A stretch of 53,860 nt of DNA. It comes from Bacillota bacterium (lineage in GTDB: Bacteria > Bacillota > Clostridia > Lachnospirales > Lachnospiraceae). Positions within the stretch are counted from its first letter, which is position 1. Each line of letters opens with the position of its first letter. This document shows, piece after piece, positions 26,404 through 33,701 of the stretch. A program made the position numbers and the translations under genes. The stretch covers positions 1 to 53,860 of the forward strand of contig JAEWPQ010000047.1 in NCBI GenBank assembly GCA_023460575.1, given 5' to 3'. The notes under the pieces are model-generated. The model saw only the letters and a list, made by a program, of their open reading frames with translations, was not told the origin of the DNA and made no database searches.

Positions 26404-27040
26404 GGAACGGATTGTTCGACGCGCTGCAAAGGAATTGCGGGATGGAGATGTGGTGAATCTGGGAATTGGGATGCCTACGATGGTGGCAGATTATGTACCT
26501 GAAGAGGTTACGATTTGTCTCCAGTCGGAAAATGGAATTCTTGGAATGGGAGTAATGCCTGAAGAAAGTTACTTGGATGCAAACATCGTAAATGCAGGCG
26601 GAAAACCGGTAATGATCAATTCTGGCGGCTGCTATTTTGACAGCGCCACTTCATTTGGGATTATCAGGGGAGGACACGTTGATACGACAGTGCTTGGAGC
26701 TTTGCAGGTGGATCGCTCAGGAAGTCTTGCCAGCCACATCGTTCCCGGAAAAATGGTTCCAGGAATGGGAGGGGCCATGGATTTGGTGGAAGGCTCAAAA
26801 AGAGTAATCATTACAATGACCCATACAGCAAAAGATGGCACACCCAAGATTTTGAATAAAATTTCTCTTCCGGCTACAGCAATAGAAAAGGTTCATTTGA
26901 TTATTACGGAGCTGGCAGTCATAGAGGTTACAAAGGAAGGCCTGATTCTGAAAGAAGTTGCAGAAGGAACCACGGTAGAGGAAGTGGTGGAAAGGACACA
27001 GGCACCGCTTATCTTAGCCGAACAGATCGGTATATTTTAA
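26393..27040 (+). CDS. ctfB: Acetoacetate/acetate CoA-transferase, beta subunit
   Basis: 215 residues of the AtoA/CtfB/ScoB family. The catalytic glutamate lies in CLQSENGILGMG; other family blocks are VNLGIGMPTMVADYVP, VNAGGKPV, FDSATSFGIIRGGHVDTTVL and GKMVPGMGGAMDLV. ATG 26393 has GGAGG eight bases upstream; an in-frame GTG at 26384 is also possible. Last gene of the first catabolic operon, followed by a strong terminator. Confidence 0.92.
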   Translation: MSAKERIVRRAAKELRDGDVVNLGIGMPTMVADYVPEEVTICLQSENGILGMGVMPEESYLDANIVNAGGKPVMINSGGCYFDSATSFGIIRGGHVDTTVLGALQVDRSGSLASHIVPGKMVPGMGGAMDLVEGSKRVIITMTHTAKDGTPKILNKISLPATAIEKVHLIITELAVIEVTKEGLILKEVAEGTTVEEVVERTQAPLILAEQIGIF

Positions 27041-27048
27041 TTAAAATA

Positions 27049-27100
27049 AGAGAATGATCAAAGCAATGGCCGTGTTGCTTTAATCATTCTCTTTTATTTT
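27049..27100 (+). terminator. Terminator of the phloroglucinol operon
   Basis: AGAGAATGATCAAAGCAA pairs with TTGCTTTAATCATTCTCT around TGGCCGTG, followed by TTTATTTT. The long stem starts nine bases after the ctfB stop. Confidence 0.9.
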
Positions 27101-27285
27101 AAAAAAGTATAAGTACCAAATAAATATATAATATTTTTGGAATATAGATAAAAATAACAAAGTAGTGCGTGGGCAGAAATAATGAGTAATGAAATACAAT
27201 GGATTAAGTTGAATAAATGATAGAATAATGCTACTATGTCATAATAAAGGCGTTACTAACTTTTCGATGGTAAGGAGGTATAGGG

Positions 27286-28179
27286 ATGAATCTGTTTCAA
27301 TTGGAGTATTTTATTGTATTGGCTGAAACCCTTAGCTACACGAAGGCTTCCCAAAGACTTCATATTACACAGCCTGCGCTTAGTAAGCTCATCATAAATC
27401 TGGAACGTGCTGTCGGAACTCAGTTATTTATACGGAATAAACGAGACGTAAAATTAACGCCTGCCGGTAAAGTTTTCTATGAGGAAACAAAAAAGGTGCT
27501 GAAGTCTTTTGATTGTGCCATAAAAAAGACAAAAGAGGTGGAAAGCGGAATTACAGGGGTGATTAATCTGGGTTTTTTGGGAACGGCATTGATACGGCTG
27601 CTTCCTGAAATTATTAATGATTTTAGAGAGAAAAATCCTAACATTGAAATAAATCCGCGAGATTGTACCTATTCTTACATTATGGATGCCATTTTCAGGG
27701 ATCAGCTGGATATTGCAATTCTGCCAGACCTGGAGGTTGACAATATTCCAAATCTCTGCAAGAAAACAGTATTTTGTGATAATATGTGCCTGGTAGTCCC
27801 AAAGAGCCATAAATATGCCACCTTGGACTCCATTGATTTGCTTTTGATAAAGGATGAACCTATGATTCAAATGGACCCTCGGGTTTCCAGACGAGATCAT
27901 AATCTGATTAACAGCATCTGTATGACGAAAAATTTTAGACCCAACACCATTTATGAAGCAAATTCTCTTATCCATATGCTGGTAATGGTGGATTGCCAGG
28001 TAGGAGTTACCATTATGGCCAGTCACATGCAGTTTTTTGCAAATGACAGTATTCGTTTTATCCCTATAAATGGATTTGACAGATATTTTAAGGTCGTATG
28101 TATTCATAATAACAGAACCAATGAATGCGTCCAGAAGCTTCTTGACGTTATTGATAGCCATAGCAATAATAAACAGTAA
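27286..28179 (+). CDS. LysR-family regulator 1
   Basis: 297 residues. The N-terminal winged helix is typical (MNLFQLEYFIVLAETLSYTK, ASQRLHITQPALSKLIINLE), followed by RAVGTQLFIRNKRDVKLTPAG and a periplasmic-binding-like effector domain (GVINLGFLGTALIRLLPEII). It lies between the two catabolic operons, in the direction of the first, but behind a terminator, so it probably has its own promoter in 27101-27270. TAAGGAGG precedes ATG 27286. Likely controls one or both operons with an aromatic or diketone effector; the effector is not deducible. Confidence 0.88.
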   Translation: MNLFQLEYFIVLAETLSYTKASQRLHITQPALSKLIINLERAVGTQLFIRNKRDVKLTPAGKVFYEETKKVLKSFDCAIKKTKEVESGITGVINLGFLGTALIRLLPEIINDFREKNPNIEINPRDCTYSYIMDAIFRDQLDIAILPDLEVDNIPNLCKKTVFCDNMCLVVPKSHKYATLDSIDLLLIKDEPMIQMDPRVSRRDHNLINSICMTKNFRPNTIYEANSLIHMLVMVDCQVGVTIMASHMQFFANDSIRFIPINGFDRYFKVVCIHNNRTNECVQKLLDVIDSHSNNKQ

Positions 28180-28214
28180 AAGCAGCATGAAGAAGGAGGA
28201 ACGCAAAATAGTTA

Positions 28215-28270
28215 TATAAATACGTCTTGATCGGGCTTCTGAGACCCGGTGCGAGGCGTATTTTTATGCT
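28215..28270. terminator. Bidirectional terminator between two convergent LysR genes
   Basis: AAATACGTCTTGATCGGG pairs imperfectly with CCCGGTGCGAGGCGTATTT, with TTTTT after it on the plus strand and A-rich sequence before it. It sits between the stop codons of two facing genes. Confidence 0.75.
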
Positions 28271-28281
28271 TCAATTATGAA

Positions 28282-29193
28282 TTAATTATTAAATTTAGTC
28301 ATGTATGATAAAAATTTATCAATCGTAGGATTATGATTTTCATCGTATCGGGCCGCCACAATTTCAAATTGATCCGGTTTTTCTTTGAGCGAAAGGGTGA
28401 CAACTTTTCCAAGATTCCGATTGGATACAAGCGTATAGGACGGTACAACAGCAACTCCCATGTTAGCCGCTACCATTAGGGCGGTAATGTCAAAATTATC
28501 GGAATGGTGTATCGTGTTTGGAGTAAAACCAGATCGTATAAAATGGGACATTGTAGTTTCGTAATGCCCAAAATTATCTTTATCTTCTTTGACCGCAGTC
28601 AATATAAAGGCATCGTTTTTTAAATCATGCATGCTCAACTCATCACGAAATGCCATAGGATGCGTGGTGGGAAGCATTATAATTAAGTTATGAGTGCTGA
28701 TACTTTTATAACTTATCTTTTTTTCCTCCAATTTATTAGAAGAGAAGCAGGCATTAATAACTACATCAAGGGTCTGATTGATCAATGCTGAATATAATGA
28801 TCCGACACCTGCTTCGCTTAAAGAGAGAGAAACATTAGGATATCCGGTATGGAAAGAACGAAGTATATCTGGTAGCTGGGGATTATCATATCCGCTGACA
28901 ATTCCAAGATTCAGGGTGCCAATAAAGCCGATAGCAGCTTTTTTTGTTTTGATAATGGCGTCTTGTGTACGTGCCAGGATGGCTTTTGCTTCCGTTAGAA
29001 AGATAGTACCGGCAGGAGTTAATTCCACGTGTCTTTTTGTACGATTTAACAATTTCACGTCCAGTTCATTTTCCAGAACCTTTATCTGTTGAGTAACAGC
29101 GGTTTGAGAAATGAAAAATTTTTCAGATGTTTGAGTAAAGCTTAAAGTTTCAGCCAGTGAAACAAAATATTCTAATTGCTTAAGATTCGTCAT
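28282..29193 (-). CDS. LysR-family regulator 2 (divergent from the oxidoreductase operon)
   Basis: 303 residues. The DNA-binding domain MTNLKQLEYFVSLAETLSFT, KFFISQTAVTQQIKVLENEL and VELTPAGTIFLTEA is followed by the effector domain GTLNLGIVSGYDNPQLPDIL. ATG 29193 has GAGGAG seven bases upstream; the frame also opens at 29208. It is related to LysR 1 but clearly distinct. It is transcribed away from the ATPase/oxidoreductase operon, with a 240-base shared control region holding two inverted 15-base elements. This divergent arrangement is classical for LysR control of the adjacent operon. Confidence 0.88.
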   Translation of the reverse strand: MTNLKQLEYFVSLAETLSFTQTSEKFFISQTAVTQQIKVLENELDVKLLNRTKRHVELTPAGTIFLTEAKAILARTQDAIIKTKKAAIGFIGTLNLGIVSGYDNPQLPDILRSFHTGYPNVSLSLSEAGVGSLYSALINQTLDVVINACFSSNKLEEKKISYKSISTHNLIIMLPTTHPMAFRDELSMHDLKNDAFILTAVKEDKDNFGHYETTMSHFIRSGFTPNTIHHSDNFDITALMVAANMGVAVVPSYTLVSNRNLGKVVTLSLKEKPDQFEIVAARYDENHNPTIDKFLSYMTKFNN

Positions 29194-29220
29194 AACCCAT
29201 CTCCTCAAATGATTTTATAT

Positions 29221-29335
29221 ATAACTAAAACTTATTATAAACCTAAAAATATGCTTTGAAAAGCGTTTTTTGATAAAGTTTGTTAAAAATGCATAAAATG
29301 TGATATAAAATTTCATATAAATAAGTTATAGTTAT
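29221..29335. promoter_or_regulatory. Paired inverted 15-base elements in the LysR divergent region
   Basis: ATAACTAAAACTTAT at 29221-29235 and the reverse complement of ATAAGTTATAGTTAT at 29321-29335 (ATAACTATAACTTAT) match at 14 of 15 bases and stand 100 bases apart in opposite orientation. The second also contains AGTTAT twice in tandem. They flank the region between LysR 2 and the oxidoreductase operon and are my best candidates for the LysR binding sites. Confidence 0.5.
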
Positions 29336-29362
29336 TATAATCATTGAAATTGATATTTGATT

Positions 29363-29390
29363 TTGATAAAAAAAATCGTTATTATATAAA
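29363..29390 (+). promoter_or_regulatory. Candidate promoter of the oxidoreductase/flavonoid operon
   Basis: TTGATA at 29363-29368 and TATAAA at 29385-29390, 16 bases apart, lie 47 bases upstream of ATG 29437 and downstream of the paired 15-base elements. A ribosome site GGGGAAAGGAA follows. Confidence 0.5.
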
Positions 29391-29436
29391 AAGATAAAAG
29401 ATTTTCATAAGCTTTATTGAGCAAAGGGGAAAGGAA

Positions 29437-30144
29437 ATGACTGGAAGAATCCAAGAAAAAATAAATATATATAATAATTTCTTATTTATTGGTGAGGCAG
29501 GGAGCGGCAAAAGTGAAATCGCAGTTAACGTGGCAAAGCAGCTATTATCTTCCGGAAATAAGAAGGTTCATTTTTTTGACATGGATATGACCAAGCCTCT
29601 GTTTCGTTCCAGAGATCTTTGTGAAGAGCTTTTGGAACTGGGAATGGAATTTCACTATGAGCAGCAGTTTATGGATGCACCTACTCTGGTGGGAGGCGTC
29701 AACCGTCTTCTTAGGGATGAAGAATCTTTTGTGGTTATGGATGCAGGAGGTGATTACATGGGCGCCAGGTCCATCGGCGGATTTTCACCGCAGATAAACC
29801 GGCAGGATACCATTGTTTATTATGTAATCAATCCTTACCGTCCATGGTCCTATGATTTAGAACACGTAAATAAGGTTCTGGGAGAAGTCCTGGGAGTCTC
29901 ACATATAAGCATAGACAAGATTCATTTAATCAGCAATCCTAACCTGGGGCGCCTCACTACGGCGGAAGAAATCATGGAAGGAAACAGACAGCTGGAAGAA
30001 ATAGTGACTCCTTATAAGAAATTGGATTTTCTCTGCGTCAGAGAAGAGCTCTTTGAGGCTGTGAAGGATAAGCTGAGTATTCCGGTAATGCCCATACATC
30101 TTTATCTTACCTATCCATGGGTGGTTTCTATGGATAAAAAATGA
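29437..30144 (+). CDS. P-loop ATPase/GTPase of the SIMIBI type, first gene of the oxidoreductase operon
   Basis: 235 residues. The Walker A motif FIGEAGSGKSEIAVNVAKQL is at residues 18-37; it has a Lys before Ser but not the deviant Lys of MinD. HFFDMDMTKPLF resembles the switch I/DxD region and FVVMDAGGDYMG is Walker B-like (D-x-GG). The fold is that of CobB/CooC/dethiobiotin-synthetase-like ATPases. I recall similar proteins next to clostridial 2-oxoacid:ferredoxin oxidoreductase genes. A role in assembling or regulating that complex is an inference. Stop codon 18 bases before the ferredoxin subunit gene. Confidence 0.7.
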   Translation: MTGRIQEKINIYNNFLFIGEAGSGKSEIAVNVAKQLLSSGNKKVHFFDMDMTKPLFRSRDLCEELLELGMEFHYEQQFMDAPTLVGGVNRLLRDEESFVVMDAGGDYMGARSIGGFSPQINRQDTIVYYVINPYRPWSYDLEHVNKVLGEVLGVSHISIDKIHLISNPNLGRLTTAEEIMEGNRQLEEIVTPYKKLDFLCVREELFEAVKDKLSIPVMPIHLYLTYPWVVSMDKK

Positions 30145-30162
30145 AAGGAGGAAATTAAGGAT

Positions 30163-30366
30163 ATGGCCGAAATTAAAGTGGTGGCAGAGCGTTGTAAAAG
30201 TTGCGGCTATTGCGTCAAGTTCTGTCCGAAAAAAGTTCTGACAATTGGAACGAATGTAAATTCAAAGGGGTATGAGTATGTGACCCCATCAAATATGGAG
30301 GCTTGCATCGCCTGTTGTATGTGCGGTCGGATTTGTCCGGATGGAGCCATTGAGATATACAAGTAG
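30163..30366 (+). CDS. 2-oxoacid:ferredoxin oxidoreductase, ferredoxin (delta) subunit
   Basis: 67 residues with two 4Fe-4S motifs, CKSCGYCVKFCP and CIACCMCGRICP, the layout of the VorD/KorD delta subunit. It carries electrons from the thiamine site to external ferredoxin. The extra Cys in the second motif (CCMC) is uncommon. It precedes the alpha, beta and gamma genes in the standard delta-alpha-beta-gamma order of four-subunit KOR/VOR enzymes. GGAGG lies upstream of ATG. Confidence 0.92.
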   Translation: MAEIKVVAERCKSCGYCVKFCPKKVLTIGTNVNSKGYEYVTPSNMEACIACCMCGRICPDGAIEIYK

Positions 30367-30381
30367 AAGGAGGTAGATAGA

Positions 30382-31461
30382 ATGTCCAGAGTATTTATGA
30401 AGGGTTGTGAAGCAATTGCGGAAGCAGCCGTCAGAGCTGGCTGCCGTTTTTTTGCAGGGTATCCGATTACACCCCAAAATGAGATACCAGAATATTTTGC
30501 AAGAAGAATGCCGGAGGTAAATGGAAATTTTGTACAGGGAGAGTCAGAGGTGGCTTCAATAAGTATGATTTACGGAGCAGCCAGTGCCGGAGTCAGAGCG
30601 ATGACCTCATCCTCCAGCCCTGGTATATCCTTAAAAAGTGAGGGGATTTCCTATTGCGCATCTGCCCGTATTCCCATGGTTTATGCCAATATATCCAGAG
30701 GTGGCCCAGGTGTTGGCTCCATTCAGCCAGCTCAGATGGATTACTATCAGGCAACAAAAGCATCTGGAAACGGAGGCTTTGAAATGATGGTTTTTGCACC
30801 GGCTTCTGTTCAGGAGGCTGTTGATATGACGTATCATGCGTTTGATTATGCAGACCGTGACAGAAATCCTGTACTAATACTGGCAGATGGTGTAATAGGC
30901 ACTATGATGGAACCAGTTTTTCTTCCTGAGATGAAAACAAATGAAGAAATCGAAGCAATGAAATCTTCAAAAAAAAGCTGGGCATGTATTGGTCATCCGT
31001 TGGATTATGATCATCGTTCATGGATCCAGCCAGGGAATTGGCTGACTGATGAGATGCAACGGGTAAACGAAGAAGCTGCGGCTCTTTATGCTTCGTGGGA
31101 AATGGATGCACGTGCGGAAGAATATCAGATTAAAGATGCAGAAGTTATCATTGCTGCTTATGGAATATCTGCCCGTATTGCAAAATCAGCAGTAGATGTG
31201 CTCAGGAAAGAAGGCGTAAAAGCAGGCTTGATTCGTCCTTTAACTGTTCATCCATTCCCCTATCATTCATTTGAACATATTGACTATAGCAGAGTGAAGG
31301 CAATTCTTGATGTTGAGATGTCTATTCCGGCGCAGTTCGTAACTGATGTGGAAGCTGGAGTAAAGGGGCGCTGTCCGGTTGAAACCTGTTTGTGTTCTGG
31401 CGGTAATATCATGAGCCGTGAAACAATTCTTGAAAACGTAAATCGGATTATCAGCAGATAG
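30382..31461 (+). CDS. 2-oxoacid:ferredoxin oxidoreductase, alpha subunit
   Basis: 359 residues. Pyrimidine-binding domain I of the PFOR/KOR superfamily: CRFFAGYPITPQNEIPEYF, QGESEVASISMIYGAASAGV and MTSSSSPGISLKSEGISYC are all family signatures, and the C-terminal transketolase-like domain II is present (VIIAAYGISARIAKSAVDVL). The sequence cannot fix substrate specificity between valine-derived, 2-oxoglutarate or aromatic 2-oxoacids. The absence of the large fused PFOR architecture excludes pyruvate:ferredoxin oxidoreductase of the single-chain type. Together with downstream Ptb/Buk genes it would feed acyl-CoA into substrate-level phosphorylation. Confidence 0.92.
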   Translation: MSRVFMKGCEAIAEAAVRAGCRFFAGYPITPQNEIPEYFARRMPEVNGNFVQGESEVASISMIYGAASAGVRAMTSSSSPGISLKSEGISYCASARIPMVYANISRGGPGVGSIQPAQMDYYQATKASGNGGFEMMVFAPASVQEAVDMTYHAFDYADRDRNPVLILADGVIGTMMEPVFLPEMKTNEEIEAMKSSKKSWACIGHPLDYDHRSWIQPGNWLTDEMQRVNEEAAALYASWEMDARAEEYQIKDAEVIIAAYGISARIAKSAVDVLRKEGVKAGLIRPLTVHPFPYHSFEHIDYSRVKAILDVEMSIPAQFVTDVEAGVKGRCPVETCLCSGGNIMSRETILENVNRIISR

Positions 31462-31471
31462 GAGGGAAAAG

Positions 31472-32209
31472 ATGGAACGAATTTATTCGAGAACAAAAAC
31501 AATTCAGGAAAATAAAGTCTCCGGCTTTTGCCCTGGTTGTATGCACGGAACCGTAATGAAACTCATCGGTGAAGTGATAGATGAAATGAATCTGGTGGAT
31601 AAAGCAACCTGTGTTCTGGGAATTGGCTGCTGCGGTCTGCAGATGGATTATATTGCTTACGATAATATTACAGCTCCTCATGGGCGTGCCTGTGCAGTGG
31701 CAACCGGAGTGAAAAAAGCAAACCCGCAGGGATTGGTGTTCACCTATCAGGGAGATGGGGATTTTGCCTCGATTGGCCTGGCGGAATCTATGTCTGCTGC
31801 AAACAGAGGAGAAAACATCTCCGTAATTTTTATCAATAATGGAATATATGGTATGACCGGAGGACAGATGGCGCCAACGACTTTGGTAGGTATGAAAGCG
31901 ACTACCGCTCCCAATGGACGTGACCCGAAGGAACATGGTTATCCCATGCACATGTGCGAGATATTGAACCAGCTTACGGCACCTGTTTATCTGGAGCGGA
32001 CCAGCTGTAATACTCCTGCAAATGTTATGAAAACAAAGAAGGCGATTGAAAAGGCATTTAAGAATCAGCTGGAGGGAAAAGGTTTTTCCATGGTAGAGGT
32101 TATTACCAACTGTCCTACAAACTGGGGACTGGACCCATTAAAGTCACTTGATTTTATTGAAGAAAAGATGCTTGCAGAGTTTCAGCTGGGCGTTTTTAGA
32201 GATCGGTAA
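31472..32209 (+). CDS. 2-oxoacid:ferredoxin oxidoreductase, beta (thiamine-diphosphate) subunit
   Basis: 245 residues. The thiamine-diphosphate site is TYQGDGDFASIG (GDG) with INNGIYGMTGGQMAPTT (the metal/diphosphate N-x-YGMTGGQ motif). The N-terminal FCPGCMHGTVMKL and GIGCCGLQMDY provide the conserved Cys pattern of VorA/KorB beta subunits. It decarboxylates the 2-oxoacid and makes the acyl-CoA with the alpha subunit. Spacing to alpha is 10 bases and to gamma 13 bases, with GGAGGG before the ATG. Confidence 0.92.
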   Translation: MERIYSRTKTIQENKVSGFCPGCMHGTVMKLIGEVIDEMNLVDKATCVLGIGCCGLQMDYIAYDNITAPHGRACAVATGVKKANPQGLVFTYQGDGDFASIGLAESMSAANRGENISVIFINNGIYGMTGGQMAPTTLVGMKATTAPNGRDPKEHGYPMHMCEILNQLTAPVYLERTSCNTPANVMKTKKAIEKAFKNQLEGKGFSMVEVITNCPTNWGLDPLKSLDFIEEKMLAEFQLGVFRDR

Positions 32210-32222
32210 GAGGAGGAAAAAA

Positions 32223-32768
32223 ATGGAGACAAATTTATGTGTGGCAGGCTTCGGTGGACAAGGAGTCATGACCCTTGGAAAATTCCTGGCTTCTGCAACC
32301 TGCGATTCAACTAATAAAAACGTTACGTTTTTCCCCTCCTATGGAGCTGAACAGAGAGGCGGAACGGCCAACTGTTTCGTTGTTATTTCCGATGAGAACA
32401 TCGGGGCACCTTTGGGAGATGTGATGGATGATCTGATCATAATGAACGGACCGTCCCTGCAGAAATTCCTGCCTTCGTTAAAGCAGGGAGGAGCTCTTTT
32501 TATTAACAGTTCTATCGTAAAAGATAAAATAGAAAGAGATGATATAAGCATCATTAAAGCGCCGGTTACGGAGCTGGCCCTGGAGCTTGGAAATGCAAAG
32601 GTCTTAAATGTTATTATGCTTGGTGTATATGTAGGGTATTCGGAAATCATTGATGCCGAAACAGTCTGGTCTGCCATCGAGCATAAGCTGGGTTCAAAGC
32701 CCAAGCTTCTTCCGCTTAACAGACAGGCGTTTCAAAAAGGTCTTGAGATTGGCAGATCACAGAAATAA
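32223..32768 (+). CDS. 2-oxoacid:ferredoxin oxidoreductase, gamma subunit
   Basis: 181 residues with the gamma-subunit signature VAGFGGQGVMTLGKFLA at the N-terminus and SYGAEQRGGTANCFVVIS. ATG 32223 has AGAGGAGG upstream; the frame extends to 32148 but that would overlap the beta gene. Completes the four-subunit enzyme. Family members bind CoA with this domain. Confidence 0.92.
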   Translation: METNLCVAGFGGQGVMTLGKFLASATCDSTNKNVTFFPSYGAEQRGGTANCFVVISDENIGAPLGDVMDDLIIMNGPSLQKFLPSLKQGGALFINSSIVKDKIERDDISIIKAPVTELALELGNAKVLNVIMLGVYVGYSEIIDAETVWSAIEHKLGSKPKLLPLNRQAFQKGLEIGRSQK

Positions 32769-32780
32769 GGAGATCTTCAA

Positions 32781-33686
32781 ATGGTATATAAAAGTTTTGA
32801 TGAATTAATAGAAAAAGTAAAGGGATATCCTTCCATGAAGCGGATGGCGATCGCTGCAGCTGGAGAAAGACATACTTTGGAGGCGGCGTTTCATGCCAGA
32901 AAAGAGGGGATTGCAAGACCTGTCCTGGTTGGAGATAAGGAGGTAATTCTAAAGCTTATGGAAGAACTGGGTGAAACGGTCCCGGTGGAGGATATCTATC
33001 CGGCTGCAGATAATAAGGATGCTGCGGAAATTGCTGTTTCACTGGTGAGAGAAGGGAAAGCAGATTTTCTTATGAAAGGATATCTGGATACCGCTGTTAT
33101 CTTAAAAGCTGTGGTAGATAAGGAACATGGACTGGGAAAAGGCGGTGTTATGTCACATTTTACAATGTTTGACATTCCCACCTATCATAAGATTTTAGTT
33201 CCGGTAGATGGGGGAATGGTCACATACCCGACTCTTGAACAGAAAAAAGCCATTATTGAAAATACGGTAGATACTTTATTAGCCATGGGCTATGAGTGTC
33301 CTAAAGTGGGAGTTCTGGCTTGTGTAGAAAAGGTTAATCCTAAGATGCCTGAAACGATAGAGGCTGCAAAGCTCGCCCGTATGAATCAGGAAGGGGAAAT
33401 TAAAAACTGTATCGTGGAAGGCCCTGTTTCCTATGACTGTGCCATAGATGGAGAGATTGCTGAACTAAAAGGATATGAAAGCAGAATTGCTGGTGATGTG
33501 GATGTGCTTGTGGCACCTAATATTCATGCAGGAAATATTATGGGAAAGATGCTGGCCTGTACTTGCAAGGCAAAGATGGCAGGCTTTGTAGTAGGGGCAA
33601 AATGTCCTGTTGTTTTAACATCAAGAGGTTCTTCTGCGGAAGAAAAATTTCTTTCTATCGTTGTTTCCGCAGCGGCCGCTAATTAG
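32781..33686 (+). CDS. ptb: Phosphate acyltransferase of the phosphate butyryltransferase family
   Basis: 301 residues with the phosphate acetyl/butyryltransferase fold: MAIAAAGERHTLEAAFHARKE near the N-terminus, ADFLMKGYLDTAVILKAVVD in the middle, and the C-terminal GPVSYDCAID and DVLVAPNIHAGNIMGKML. It converts an acyl-CoA and phosphate to acyl-phosphate. Its place between the oxidoreductase and the kinase suggests the acyl-CoA is the product of the former. Butyryl-CoA is the classic substrate, but clostridial members accept branched and some aromatic acyl-CoAs. No butyryl-CoA-forming genes (crotonase, acyl-CoA dehydrogenase) occur in this window. Confidence 0.88.
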   Translation: MVYKSFDELIEKVKGYPSMKRMAIAAAGERHTLEAAFHARKEGIARPVLVGDKEVILKLMEELGETVPVEDIYPAADNKDAAEIAVSLVREGKADFLMKGYLDTAVILKAVVDKEHGLGKGGVMSHFTMFDIPTYHKILVPVDGGMVTYPTLEQKKAIIENTVDTLLAMGYECPKVGVLACVEKVNPKMPETIEAAKLARMNQEGEIKNCIVEGPVSYDCAIDGEIAELKGYESRIAGDVDVLVAPNIHAGNIMGKMLACTCKAKMAGFVVGAKCPVVLTSRGSSAEEKFLSIVVSAAAAN

Positions 33687-33701
33687 ATAAGGAGATATTG
33701 A

